Source: Rothia gullae (lineage in GTDB: Bacteria > Actinomycetota > Actinomycetes > Actinomycetales > Micrococcaceae). Taken from it: a DNA stretch of 27,191 nt. The stretch spans positions 1-27,191 of the forward strand of contig NZ_JANCOC010000006.1 in assembly GCF_024294905.1 (NCBI RefSeq). Reading direction: 5' to 3'. The first letter of the stretch is position 1. Each line of letters opens with the position of its first letter. Made by a program: the position numbers and the translations under genes. The notes under the pieces were generated by a model that saw only the letters and a program-made list of their open reading frames with translations, was not told the origin of the DNA and ran no database searches. Positions 1 to 8,013 of the stretch are shown one piece after another.

Positions 1-130
1 GGCTTACTTTTTCGAGATGTTTGTTGTTTGCGTTCACTGTATGGTTTTTGGATAATAACCCTGGGCTTCCTTCGGGAGGCTGAGGCTTTTTATTCGGAAA
101 TTTTGAATAACGAAGTTATTCGCTAGATTT
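1..130 (+). other. rRNA spacer upstream of 5S
   Basis: Non-coding sequence immediately upstream of the 5S rRNA. It contains a small hairpin around 62-90 (GGCTTCC/GGGAGGCT-like arms) and T-rich stretches. Its position suggests the 23S-5S spacer of an rRNA operon whose 23S gene lies off the left edge. The first few bases might be the 3' terminus of 23S, but this cannot be established from what is visible. Confidence 0.5.
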
Positions 131-244
131 TCCGTGGTTATAGCAAGAGGGAAACGCCTGGTTCCATTCCGAACCCAGAAGCTAAGGCTCTTCGCGCCGA
201 TGGTACTGCACTTTTGAGGGTGTGGGAGAGTAGGTCACCGCGGG
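131..244 (+). rRNA. rrf: 5S ribosomal RNA
   Basis: Complete 5S rRNA of about 114 nt, the small RNA of the large ribosomal subunit central protuberance. The 5' arm TCCGTGGT pairs with the 3' arm ACCGCGGG to close helix I. The conserved core block CCATTCCGAACCCAGAAG (loop B/helix III) and the GGGAGAGTAGG block near the 3' end are both present. A strong terminator follows at once, so this is the last gene of its rRNA operon. The ends are set by helix I pairing and could be off by one or two bases. Confidence 0.95.
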
Positions 245-254
245 TTTTTTATTC

Positions 255-290
255 AAGAGGGGAAGACCTTATAGGTCTTCCCCTCTTTTT
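255..290 (+). terminator. rRNA operon terminator
   Basis: A perfect 15-bp stem, AAGAGGGGAAGACCT (255-269) with AGGTCTTCCCCTCTT (273-287), a 3-nt loop and a T run to 290. It closes the rRNA operon 10 bases after 5S. Confidence 0.95.
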
Positions 291-581
291 GTGTACCCAA
301 AAATTCCTAGAACGAAAACTCCTAGAACGAAAGACACCTAACTCAGCAAAGGTGCAGAGACTCTGAGACTCATAGATCCAGAAACTCAGAGACGCAGCAG
401 AGAGGCAGAGGAACAGGGGCTGCAGCCTCACCAGATAGCGGGCCAACCTGATACAGAGGCAATGAGATGGGGAGTTCACAGATCCGCCTGAATGACGAAA
501 TAGAGGGCACGGCAGAGAAACTCTTGATACCTTAACAACAAGAGCAGTCCACATCTCTACCTCAACGAGTAGACAGCAAGC
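291..581. other. Intergenic, short repeats, no gene
   Basis: About 290 bases between the rRNA terminator and the next gene. Visible structure is a 15-bp-period direct repeat of CCTAGAACGAAA (306-317 and 321-332) and a 7-bp inverted repeat CTCTGAG/CTCAGAG (361-367 and 385-391). No convincing ORF or RNA gene is seen. The promoter of the 596 gene must lie here but no clear -35/-10 pair stands out. Confidence 0.6.
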
Positions 582-595
582 AAAGGAGCATCATC

Positions 596-1321
596 ATGGC
601 TGATGAGAAGAGCATCTACGAACGCTGGAGCGAAGAACGCCTCGACCCGCCCTTCCCCAAAGAATGGGGACTGGACGAAGAAGACAAAGCTGAACTGCTT
701 TGGAGCCTTTGGCCCCTAATCTTCATGGGAGAACCTGACACTGACATGTACGTCGAAAGCATTATGGGTGCCCTCGACCTGGGATACGATGATGAAGAAG
801 GCAAGCTCTGGGAAAAGCGCGCTGAAGAGTACACCGAAGAACTTATCAAGCGTCGTCGTGCCTTTGCTGTTGAGCTGGGCATTACCCCCGAAATGCAGAA
901 GAACTCCAACCTTAACAGCGCCTTCGCAGCGCTGGAAGAAGAAGGAGTCATCGCACGACAGAACTTCACCTGCTGCGGTACCTGCGCCTCCGCAGAGATC
1001 TGGGATGAGATTGACGATAGCCGTGAATGGAAGGGATACATCTACTTCCACCAGCAGGACGCTGAAAGCCTTGCTGAGAGCGGCGGCACCTACGTAGGCT
1101 TTGGTTCCTTCCTTGCCTACCCCAGGGATGAAGAAAAATGGAATACCCTGAGGGATGCGCAGAAAGAAGAGATTAGTGCCCTTCACGAGAAACTCTCCGT
1201 ACAGTTGCTGCGAGAGACGGTTATTCCCGTACTGGAGAAGCACGGTCTAAGCGTGAAGTGGAACGGCAATTACAACACCCGCCCCTATATCGACGGGGTA
1301 GAGGTCTATAACATTCCCTAA
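596..1321 (+). CDS. DUF6891-like protein
   Basis: A 241-residue acidic, soluble protein with no signal peptide or membrane segment. The start is supported by AAAGGAG at 582-588, seven bases before the ATG. The C-terminal half (residues ~105-240) has the layout I associate with the DUF6891 family: an 'AF-ALE-EGV-ARQ' helix, a cysteine motif FTCCGTCASAE, a 'YIYFHQQDAE' strand, a glycine-rich 'GGTYVGFGSF' segment and a C-terminal 'G-SVKWNGNYNTRP' strand. The Cys-Cys-x-x-Cys cluster could bind metal or be redox active, but no function is known to me. The N-terminal ~100 residues are mostly helical and charged. It stands alone between the rRNA terminator and a non-coding region. The family call rests on recall of the motif pattern, so it is moderate. 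Confidence 0.75.
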   Translation: MADEKSIYERWSEERLDPPFPKEWGLDEEDKAELLWSLWPLIFMGEPDTDMYVESIMGALDLGYDDEEGKLWEKRAEEYTEELIKRRRAFAVELGITPEMQKNSNLNSAFAALEEEGVIARQNFTCCGTCASAEIWDEIDDSREWKGYIYFHQQDAESLAESGGTYVGFGSFLAYPRDEEKWNTLRDAQKEEISALHEKLSVQLLRETVIPVLEKHGLSVKWNGNYNTRPYIDGVEVYNIP

Positions 1322-1762
1322 CTGCTGGTGAGCTGAACCAGGTGGGTGCCTCGGCGCTATACTTGTGCGCTACTTGTGGCAGGGGAGAGGCGCCTCCCAA
1401 TGCTACGAAAATTTACGAGGAAAATAAGCTGAGAGCGTGAGAACAGACACCACGATATCTCAGTCAGAGTATTAACTAGCCGATAAGGCACCCATTCGGT
1501 AGGCTAGACGGGTAGCGCGGTACGTCCACACTAGAGAAAAGACAGAACCTATCCACGTGATAGGAACTGATCGACATAGCTTTCAGCTGCCGCACGCGGC
1601 AGGAAGCTAGAGCTCTAGAATACCCTATAGGGGATAAGAATAACCTCGGGCCGGAAGAGCCTGGTCATCTGAAGCTTTGCTCGGATGGACGCTCACTCCA
1701 ACCTGAGTAGGCTAGAAGAAGTGGACGAACCGCCACCCATATTCCCAACCAAAGGAGCAGGC
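1322..1762 (+). promoter_or_regulatory. Hairpin-rich leader or small RNA region
   Basis: A 440-base gap with no supported ORF but several strong local hairpins. They are CTAGCC/GGCTAG (about 1477-1506), CCTATC/GATAGG (1548-1564), a long stem TAGCTT...CTGCCG/CGGCAG...AAGCTA (1577-1609) and CCC-TATA-GGG (about 1623-1632). A TATACT hexamer at 1358-1363 is a plausible -10. The region could be a long structured 5' UTR of the DsbA-like gene or a separate small RNA. I do not recognise a known riboswitch class in it. Confidence 0.45.
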
Positions 1763-2641
1763 ATGTCGACCGACGCCCGCGAAAAAGCCCGCCAGATTGC
1801 GGCCCAGCAGGCCAAGAAGAGCCCCAGCCAGGCAAGCCGCCGCTGGCTCCAGTTTGGCGTACTCGCCGTGGTCCTCATCATTGTAGGTATCATCGGCTTC
1901 GTCGTAGTCAACGGCAACAAGAACACCAAGGTAGCAGAAAGTGGCCCGGTGCCCTCCAGCGCCAACGAATACGGTGGCATTGTGCTGACCAAGGACGGCA
2001 TCGTCCAGAACTCCTCTACCCAGGAGACCCGCGACTTCAAGCAACTCGCAACCTCGACCTCCTCCGTGACCCCCAGGGTCAACGGAACCGCAGTAGCCGT
2101 CAACACCCTGCCCCCGGGCGTTCAGAGCGCTGAAGAGGCATCCAAGAACGGTCAGCCCGTTCGCGTGACCATCTTCCAGGACTACAAATGCGTGCACTGT
2201 GCAGAGTTCGAGAAGAAGTACGGTGAAGAAATCCAGAAGCTCGTCGAAGACGGCAACATCACCCTGGAAATCCGCAACCTGACCTTCCTGGATCGCACCT
2301 CGCCCACCGCATACTCCGCACGTAACGCGGCGGCAGCATACTCCGTGGCAAACCAGGTCAGCACCAGCGACTTCCTGAACTACCAGCGCGAGATCTTCAC
2401 CCACCAGGGTAACGGCGACATGAACAACCAGCAGATTGCCGACATCGCTTCGAAGTACCACGCTTCCATCGGCTCCGATATGAACGATGGCAAGTGGCGC
2501 CCCTTCGTGGACGTAGTCAACGCTGAATCCGCAAAGAACGGCATTCAGGGTACCCCCACTGTCTTCGTTGATGGCGACCAGTACACCAGCAACGACTTCA
2601 GCACCTTCCTGAAGGAAAAGATCGAAGCTAAGAAGAAGTAA
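1763..2641 (+). CDS. Membrane-anchored DsbA-family thioredoxin
   Basis: A 292-residue thiol-disulfide oxidoreductase acting on the outer face of the membrane. A short basic N-terminus precedes one membrane segment (about residues 31-50, FGVLAVVLIIVGIIGFVVV), followed by a linker rich in S/T/N. The thioredoxin-fold domain runs from ~130 to the end, with the active site Cys143-Val-His-Cys146 after 'VTIFQDYK' and a cis-proline motif 'GTPTVFVDG' near the C-terminus. The intervening helical insert is typical of DsbA-like (thioredoxin_4) proteins. I chose ATG 1763 because AAAGGAG (1751-1757) sits five bases upstream. An in-frame ATG at 1685 would add 26 unconvincing residues and lacks a ribosome site. 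It likely oxidises or isomerises disulfides in exported proteins. A strong terminator follows, so it is probably monocistronic. The substrate is unknown. Confidence 0.88.
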   Translation: MSTDAREKARQIAAQQAKKSPSQASRRWLQFGVLAVVLIIVGIIGFVVVNGNKNTKVAESGPVPSSANEYGGIVLTKDGIVQNSSTQETRDFKQLATSTSSVTPRVNGTAVAVNTLPPGVQSAEEASKNGQPVRVTIFQDYKCVHCAEFEKKYGEEIQKLVEDGNITLEIRNLTFLDRTSPTAYSARNAAAAYSVANQVSTSDFLNYQREIFTHQGNGDMNNQQIADIASKYHASIGSDMNDGKWRPFVDVVNAESAKNGIQGTPTVFVDGDQYTSNDFSTFLKEKIEAKKK

Positions 2642-2654
2642 CCTCTTCGATACG

Positions 2655-2691
2655 AAAACCCGGTAACCTCCACGTGAGGGTACCGGGTTTT
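2655..2691 (+). terminator. Terminator after DsbA-like gene
   Basis: Stem AAAACCCGGTA (2655-2665) with TACCGGGTTTT (2681-2691), extended inward by CCTC/GAGG around a CACGT loop and ending in a T run. Confidence 0.9.
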
Positions 2692-2855
2692 ACCATACAC
2701 GGTGATGAGTACGAGGGGTGGGTGAGCAGCATACAGAGGTGGTGCTCATAAGGGGCAAAACGAAGGAAACGAACATACCATCACCCCATAATTTAGAAGT
2801 ATTCTCAAATAAACCCTAAAAGAACAACTAAGCAGACTCAACCAAAAGAATAAGG

Positions 2856-2861
2856 TACACT
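2856..2861 (+). promoter_or_regulatory. -10 element for tRNA-Thr
   Basis: TACACT hexamer nine bases before the mature tRNA 5' end. The -35 region around 2833-2838 is weak. The preceding stretch 2692-2855 holds no gene that I can see. Confidence 0.45.
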
Positions 2862-2870
2862 GGACAGGTT

Positions 2871-2944
2871 GCCTCCTTAGCTCAGTTGGCCAGAGCATCT
2901 GTCTTGTAAACAGAGGGTCACCGGTTCGAATCCGGTAGGGGGCT
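2871..2944 (+). tRNA. tRNA-Thr (TGT)
   Basis: A 74-nt cloverleaf. The acceptor GCCTCCT pairs with AGGGGGC, the D arm is AGCTCAGTTGGCCAGAGC and the anticodon stem is TCTGT/ACAGA with loop CTTGTAA, giving anticodon TGT (2905-2907) for Thr. The T arm is CCGGTTCGAATCCGG. CCA is not encoded, as is common for some actinobacterial tRNAs. Confidence 0.96.
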
Positions 2945-2947
2945 CAG

Positions 2948-2998
2948 AAAAATCCTGGTTCGCACCAGCCTCATAGCAGAGGTGCGGGTCAGGATTTT
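2948..2998 (+). terminator. Terminator after tRNA-Thr
   Basis: AAAATCCTG pairs with CAGGATTTT, and the stem continues inward through GCACC/GGTGC. It begins four bases after the tRNA and ends in a T-rich run. Confidence 0.88.
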
Positions 2999-3069
2999 AT
3001 TGTACGAGTGTCCTGTAGTGTCTAAGGGGCCCGAACTAGCACATCGACATCCATCCTGAGGAACCGAGA

Positions 3070-5271
3070 ATGTCTGAAACCTCCGGAACCCCGCAGGCCC
3101 CCGCCTCGCAGGGAACCTACACCACCGCACCGCGCAGCATAAAAGCACGCGAAGCCAGCGACTACCCCCCCCTCGAAGAATTCATCGAGTCGAGAGGGTT
3201 CCGCCCTGAAATTCAGGGCCTGCGCGCCTTCGCCGTGCTCCTCGTGGTGCTCTACCACGTCTGGTTCGGCAAAGTCTCCGGCGGTGTGGATGTCTTCCTC
3301 TTCATCTCCGCCTTCCTGCTCTCGCTCTCCTTCATGCGCAAGATCAACGAAGGTAAACCTCTCAACCTCCTCAACTACTGGCTGCACGTCTTCCAGCGAC
3401 TGCTACCCGTAGCCACCGTGGTTATCGCGGGTACCACCATTGCGTCCTTCTTCGTGCTCGCGCCCAGTCGCTGGTCGCAAACCGTAACCGACGCAACGAG
3501 CTCCCTGGTCTACTTCCAGAACTGGAACCTCGCGTTCAGCTCCGTAGACTACTACGCCCAAAACGCCTCCGTGAAGTCACCCTTCCAGCACTTCTGGTCG
3601 CTCTCCATCCAGGGACAGATCTTCATCATCTGGCCCCTGCTCTTCGCCGCAGTAGCCTACGTCGTGCACCGATTTCGCGGGAACCTCTTCACCACCGCGG
3701 TATTTATCTTCAACACGGTGTTCGTCGCATCGCTGACCTTCTCCATTGTCGAAACCGACACCAACCAGGGATTCGCCTACTTCGACACCCGCACCCGCCT
3801 GTGGGAATTCGCCATCGGAACCCTGCTGGCAATGCTCACCCTCAAGTGGAAGGCACCCGAAAAGACTCGAGTAGTTATGGGCTGGGCCGGTATCATCGGC
3901 CTGGTCACCTGTGGCGCAATCCTGCCCGTGGAACGAGCGTTCCCCGGCTACCTGGCACTCTGGCCCGTGCTCTCCGGCGCGCTCGTCATCATGGCAGGCC
4001 GTACCAACAGCCGCTGGGGCATCGACCGACTGCTGGTCTCCGCGCCCCTGCAGAACCTCGGCAATATCTCCTACGCCCTGTACCTGGTACACTGGCCCAT
4101 CCTCATTCTCTACAGCAGCGCCGTCGGCACCTCCCGCGTGAACTTCATCGAAGGTGCCATCATCATCCTGGCCTCCATCGGCCTGGCATGGCTGCTCATC
4201 CGCTTCGTCGAAAAGCCGCTGCGCTACCGTAAGGACCCCTTCGTACCCTGGCTCATGATGAAGATGCGCTTCAAGACCGTCTTCTCGGTCAAGACCTGGG
4301 CAGACCAGCTCGCCTTCATCCTCGCGATCTTCCTGGTCGCAGGCGTACCCCTGGTAGCCGCACAGACCTGGATCGGCTACCGCAACACCCAGTCCGAACA
4401 CAACGCCGAACTGAAGGTACAGACCGCCAGCGAAAACTACCCCGGCGCTCACGCTATCGGCGGCGCCCAGCAGGGACTCATTGACAACCCCATTCCCTCC
4501 GGTGGTGACGTCAAAACCCAGTTTGACGGGCTGAGCGACCCCTGCGCCGGTGGCTTCGCGCCCTCCGACCTGGCACTCGCCAAGTACTGCAGCGTGCAGA
4601 AGTACGGCCCCGACGACGCACCGCTAACCATGGTCATCGGTAACTCCCACGCCGAACAGGCGCTGAGCATCTTCAAGCCCATCGCAGAACAGACCAAGAG
4701 CAACCTGCAGACCTACCTGTTCGGTGGCTGCCAGTACCCGGTCCGCGCCGTCAACGCCAGCAACGAATGCTCGGAATTCAACACCAAGATGACCGAGGAA
4801 ATTCTCAAGCGTAAGCCGCAGACCGTGGTGCTCATCGCCACCGTTGCCCAGGCGCAATCGAACGACGAACGAGTCGACCCGAGCCTCGACGAGACGGTCC
4901 GCCGCCTCACCGAAGCAGGAGTCCAAGTCATTGGCCTGCGCGATAACCCGCGCTTCGAGTACAACATCTACGAGTGCGCTCAGAAGGCCAGCGCCGACAA
5001 GAGCTCCTGCGCACGACCCGCAAGTGACAAGTACGCTGCCGAAAACCCTGCAAAGGAAGTCTTCGACAAGTACCGTGACCAGGGCGCCGTGATGGTGGAT
5101 CTGAAGGACGTGTACTGCCCGGATGACATGTGCAGTCCCGTGGTTGGAAACATCTACGTCTACTTCGACGACAACCATGTCTCCAAGACCTATGGCCGCA
5201 CCATGGCTCAGGAAGTCTTCCAGCGTGCAGCGGAAGGCGGCTGGCTCGTCAACGGAAAAGTGAACTTCTAA
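3070..5271 (+). CDS. Acyltransferase-3 / SGNH fusion (OafA/YrhL type)
   Basis: A 733-residue integral membrane O-acyltransferase of the OafA/YrhL class, which moves acetyl groups across the membrane onto cell-surface polymers. The N-terminal domain (about residues 40-385) opens with 'RPEIQGLRAFAVLLVVLYHVW', whose Arg and His are the acyltransferase-3 signature, and has about ten membrane helices. It ends with the typical 'YALYLVHWPILIL' and 'FVEKPLRYR' blocks. Another helix follows near 410-435. The extracellular SGNH domain spans ~510-733: block I is 'GNSHAEQ' near residue 524, with the catalytic Ser in a GNSH rather than GDSH context, and 'DDNHVS' near 700 supplies the catalytic Asp/His. 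A GAGG-type ribosome site precedes the ATG. The likely target is peptidoglycan, teichoic acid or glycolipid, but the neighbours do not decide this. It ends directly against a truncated ABC gene. Confidence 0.92.
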   Translation: MSETSGTPQAPASQGTYTTAPRSIKAREASDYPPLEEFIESRGFRPEIQGLRAFAVLLVVLYHVWFGKVSGGVDVFLFISAFLLSLSFMRKINEGKPLNLLNYWLHVFQRLLPVATVVIAGTTIASFFVLAPSRWSQTVTDATSSLVYFQNWNLAFSSVDYYAQNASVKSPFQHFWSLSIQGQIFIIWPLLFAAVAYVVHRFRGNLFTTAVFIFNTVFVASLTFSIVETDTNQGFAYFDTRTRLWEFAIGTLLAMLTLKWKAPEKTRVVMGWAGIIGLVTCGAILPVERAFPGYLALWPVLSGALVIMAGRTNSRWGIDRLLVSAPLQNLGNISYALYLVHWPILILYSSAVGTSRVNFIEGAIIILASIGLAWLLIRFVEKPLRYRKDPFVPWLMMKMRFKTVFSVKTWADQLAFILAIFLVAGVPLVAAQTWIGYRNTQSEHNAELKVQTASENYPGAHAIGGAQQGLIDNPIPSGGDVKTQFDGLSDPCAGGFAPSDLALAKYCSVQKYGPDDAPLTMVIGNSHAEQALSIFKPIAEQTKSNLQTYLFGGCQYPVRAVNASNECSEFNTKMTEEILKRKPQTVVLIATVAQAQSNDERVDPSLDETVRRLTEAGVQVIGLRDNPRFEYNIYECAQKASADKSSCARPASDKYAAENPAKEVFDKYRDQGAVMVDLKDVYCPDDMCSPVVGNIYVYFDDNHVSKTYGRTMAQEVFQRAAEGGWLVNGKVNF

Positions 5272-5284
5272 AGTTCGCCAATAT

Positions 5285-5506
5285 AGCGGATCCCCCGCGC
5301 TGAACCGTGCCGCCCGAGTCGCCGATTACCTCGTCGCGATGAAGGACGGCTCCATCGTCGCCCAAGGCGAAGCACACGAAGTGCTCACCCGCGAGAACCT
5401 GCACACCATTTTCGGCCTGAAAGCCGAGGTCGCGGACCCGTTTAACGACGGCAGCGTCGTGGTTGTTCCGCATCCTCGCTCAGCTATCGGACAGAAAAAC
5501 GCCTAA
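5285..5506 (+). pseudogene. Truncated siderophore ABC ATPase (C-terminal tail)
   Basis: The reading frame ending in TAA at 5504-5506 encodes about 66 residues that match the end of a FecE/FepC-type iron-siderophore ATPase. It starts just after the H-loop with 'LNRAARVADYLVAMKDG', continues through 'SIVAQGEAHEVLT' and 'LHTIFGLKAEV', and ends in a short tail. Walker A, the signature motif and Walker B are all missing. The remnant begins only ~14-30 bases after the acyltransferase stop, so a deletion has removed the rest of the transporter and its permeases. Its stop lies two bases before the ATG of the siderophore-interacting protein gene, the spacing expected of an original operon. No start codon with a ribosome site is visible for the fragment. 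Confidence 0.85.
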
Positions 5507-5508
5507 CT

Positions 5509-6750
5509 ATGGTGATGCAAAATAAACAATCTCGTGTGCGTACTCATGGCGAGAATGCCTACGGTCTTTTTACCCTAGTGGTGAGCCGAGTGGAGCGATT
5601 GAGCCCTTCTTACATACGGGTGAGCTTGGTCGGTCCTGCGTTGCAGTACGCAGCGCGTCCTATAGCGCTGGGCGGGCTGAGCAACGGACTAGGTCGAGAT
5701 GATACGGCTTTCTCCCACAGCATTGATGATGGTGAAAGCTACATCGGTGTTCTTGACGGATACATTAAACTGCTTATCCCACCGGCAGCTCAACGAGATG
5801 AACACGGACGAATCAGCGCGTTGCAGAAAAACTCTGTTCACATTGATCTTAACGACTCATGGCGGCAAGATTGGTTTGCCCAGCCTGAATCTCAGCGCGG
5901 CTGGATGCGCACCTACACGCTACGTGCTTTCCGTCTGCGCGTTCCTGTACAGGAAGTAGCAACCATATGCGCTGAACTTCCAACTCAGCCGGTAACTCCA
6001 GAAGGGCTGGCGGTCCTACCTCAGCGGTATACCTCTGCTACCGGAGTAGGGGAATATGCGCTTCCCGAGATTGATATAGATTTTGTGCTTCACACAGAGC
6101 CAGATGCTGATGGGATTGAACGTATGGGACCGGGGACTACCTGGGCTTCACTTGCCCAGGTAGGAGATTGAGTATCGATTCTCGCTCCGCTTGCAGGGCA
6201 ACCCCTGTGGGCTTCGTGGTCGGATGCTGGCGCCCGCCGTATTGTTATGGCTGTGGATGAAACCGCGGTACCCGCCGCGCTTTCCATCCTTGCAGAATAT
6301 GCGTTGGACGATAAGAAGCAAGAAGATGTTGAGATTCATCTTGTTGCAGAGGGGCCGCATGCGGCAGATAGCCTAGAAGCGCTTTGGGATGATGTTTACC
6401 CGATATTGCCACCCTTGCGAGAACTGGAATGGGTAAAGATACACTGGTGTGCTCGTGAGGATGCTCCTCGAGGGGAAGTACTGGCTACCGGGTTGCGGAG
6501 TTTGTTGAACCTTGAAGGTGTGCAGGTCCGCGAGAATCATGAGATTTCGCCTGAAAAGCTGGAGAACGTAGATAATGCTGAGATTGTGTGGAGCCTGGCA
6601 GATGACGAAAACCCGCAGATTTACGTGTTTATCGCGGGTGAATCGTCGATAGTTAAGAGGCTACGGCGTATCTGTGTCCAGGAGGCATCCATATCCAAAA
6701 ATGATGTTTCATTCATGGGATACTGGAAAGCAGGACGCACCGAAAGCTAA
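5509..6750 (+). pseudogene. Siderophore-interacting protein broken by TGA
   Basis: A siderophore-interacting flavin reductase (SIP/ViuB type), which releases iron from siderophores in the cytosol, interrupted by one in-frame stop. Codons 1-220 carry the FAD domain with the flavin motif 'RTYTLRAF' and the 'IDIDFVLH' strand. Codon 221 is TGA (6169-6171). The same frame then continues without a break ('VSILAPLAGQPLW', 'RRIVMAVDETAVPAALSIL') into the NAD-binding domain and the family's closing 'FMGYWKAGR'. The context 'VGD-stop-VSIL' fits an ancestral Arg CGA changed to TGA. The full length of 413 codons is somewhat long for the family. Base use is more AT-rich and G-biased than in neighbouring genes, which suggests transfer or decay. 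A terminator follows. The domains might still be made as two pieces (an internal ATG exists at 6247), but loss of function is more likely. A sequencing error cannot be excluded. Confidence 0.88.
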
Positions 6751-6752
6751 GC

Positions 6753-6792
6753 GAAGAAGCCGGTACACCGCGCGGGTGTGCCGGCTTCTTCC
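6753..6792 (+). terminator. Terminator after SIP pseudogene
   Basis: GAAGAAGCCGGTACAC pairs with GTGTGCCGGCTTCTTC around a CGCGCGG loop. It is a long stem directly after the stop codon. Confidence 0.9.
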
Positions 6793-6835
6793 ATAGAAGG
6801 GTCATTCTCTACAGAGGCCCGGAAAGAAGAACATA

Positions 6836-7648
6836 ATGACGACCCCGCTCCTAGACTCCAACGGCAAGCTTAACGGTGAATCAGTACGCTACGTGGCAAT
6901 CGGTGACTCCTTCACCGAAGGCGTGGGCGACGTTGACCGCCGCCGCCCTAACAGCTTGCGCGGCTGGGCAGACCGCGTTGCCGAAGGTCTCGGTGCAGTA
7001 GACCCGCAGGCGCAGTACGCAAACCTCGCTATCCGCGGCCGCCTGCTCATTCCCATTCTCGATGAGCAGCTGCCGGTAGCCCTGGCGCTGAAGCCCAACC
7101 TCGTCACCTTCTACGGCGGCGGCAACGACATCATGCGACCCAACGTGGATATTGACCAGCTCCTGACCCACGTAGACGAAGCCTTCGCCACCCTGCGCGG
7201 CGAAGGAATCGAAGTGCTTACCGTAACCGGCCTGGATGTACAGGGCCAGGGCCCCTTCGCCCGTACTCGCGGCCGTACCGCAATCTACAATGAGCTACTG
7301 CGCGGTATCGCCGAAGATCACGGCGTGCACATTATCGACTACTGGCGCTGGAATGACTTCCTCGACTGGCGTCTGTGGGCTGACGATCGCCTGCACATGA
7401 ACGACCTCGGCCACGAACGCTTCGCATCCCGCGTGCTGGCGCAGCTCGGCCTGCCTGGTGTGGTCACTGAATCGGTACTGCCCCCGGAGATGCAGCTGAC
7501 CGCTCGCGAGAAGATTGAGCAGGAGGCACGCTGGGTCCGCGAGTTTGCCCTGCCGTGGATTGGCCGCCGTCTGAAGGGTACGAGCTCCGGCGACGGTGTT
7601 AGCCCCAAGTACCCGGAGTGGGTCCCCGCGGCAAGCCTTAAAAACTAA
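6836..7648 (+). CDS. SGNH/GDSL-family esterase
   Basis: A 270-residue cytosolic SGNH hydrolase acting on an ester substrate I cannot name. Block I 'YVAIGDSFTEGVGD' (near residue 22) gives the nucleophilic Ser. 'NLAIRG' fits block II with its Gly, 'FYGGGNDI' (near 95) is block III with the Asn, and 'DDRLHMNDLGH' (near 182) is block V with the catalytic Asp/His pair. The last ~60 residues are a helical extension with 'WVREFALPWIGRRL'. No signal peptide is seen. The Rv0518/TesA-like size and motif order fit the actinobacterial GDSL esterase group. It lies downstream of the SIP terminator and upstream of an 825-base gene-free region. The ribosome site (GGAAAGAAG) is weak. Confidence 0.9.
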   Translation: MTTPLLDSNGKLNGESVRYVAIGDSFTEGVGDVDRRRPNSLRGWADRVAEGLGAVDPQAQYANLAIRGRLLIPILDEQLPVALALKPNLVTFYGGGNDIMRPNVDIDQLLTHVDEAFATLRGEGIEVLTVTGLDVQGQGPFARTRGRTAIYNELLRGIAEDHGVHIIDYWRWNDFLDWRLWADDRLHMNDLGHERFASRVLAQLGLPGVVTESVLPPEMQLTAREKIEQEARWVREFALPWIGRRLKGTSSGDGVSPKYPEWVPAASLKN

Positions 7649-7680
7649 CGCCCTTAAGAACTAATGCTGAGGGGGCGCAC

Positions 7681-7759
7681 GTTACGGCGTAAAACTTATG
7701 CCGGGGGAGTGCCCTGTGCTGTATCTGTAGCGCATTTGTACCCGCATTTACGCCGTAAC
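7681..7759. repeat. 13-bp inverted repeat pair
   Basis: GTTACGGCGTAAA (7681-7693) and its exact complement TTTACGCCGTAAC (7747-7759) flank 53 bases. It could be a terminator-like long hairpin or the ends of a tiny inserted element. No target-site duplication is evident. Confidence 0.7.
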
Positions 7760-7882
7760 TGGAACGTTAAATCCGCCGTTACACGTACCGTTGCAAACCC
7801 TTAAACCGCCCTTTAAAACCGGGGTGGAAGCGTTAAAACGAGAGTTAAAAGCTCTTTAAACGCGTGTTTAAGCCTGTTTAAT

Positions 7883-7920
7883 GGCCCCGCGCACACCGTA
7901 AGAATCGGTGGCGCGGGGCT
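7883..7920. terminator. GC-rich hairpin within TTAA array
   Basis: GCCCCGCGCACACCG pairs with CGGTGGCGCGGGGC (14 bp, one bulge). It is followed by TGTTTAA rather than a clean T run. It is probably the terminator of the esterase transcript. Confidence 0.65.
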
Positions 7921-7999
7921 GTTTAAGGCTTAAATCCGGCTTAAGCTGTTAATCTCACAACATGAATTTCACCGGTGTAATTTATCCCCGGTCACATAG

Positions 8000-8013
8000 A
8001 GAACATCTGTTCT
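8000..8013. promoter_or_regulatory. LexA-like palindrome
   Basis: AGAACATCTGTTCT contains GAAC-N4-GTTC with A after GAAC and T before GTTC, as in Gram-positive SOS boxes. The outer C/G of the usual CGAAC...GTTCG are A/T here, so the match is partial. It lies 60 bases upstream of the rpmB promoter. Confidence 0.3.

Noticed and set aside
249..554. 101-codon minus-strand ORF next to 5S rRNA
   Set aside because: It runs through the rRNA terminator, has no ribosome site, and its low-complexity content reflects the repeats in the gap.
1685..1762. N-terminal extension of the DsbA-like protein
   Set aside because: No ribosome site at 1685, while ATG 1763 has AAAGGAG at the right distance.
2918..3148. 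76-codon minus ORF ending in a 'LPDSNR' motif
   Set aside because: This is the familiar antisense translation of a tRNA (here tRNA-Thr). The same applies to the 24586-24771 frame over tRNA-Gly.
6169..6171. Selenocysteine codon in the siderophore-interacting protein
   Set aside because: The position corresponds to an ordinary Arg in a conserved surface turn, no SECIS-like hairpin follows, and the family is not known to use selenocysteine.
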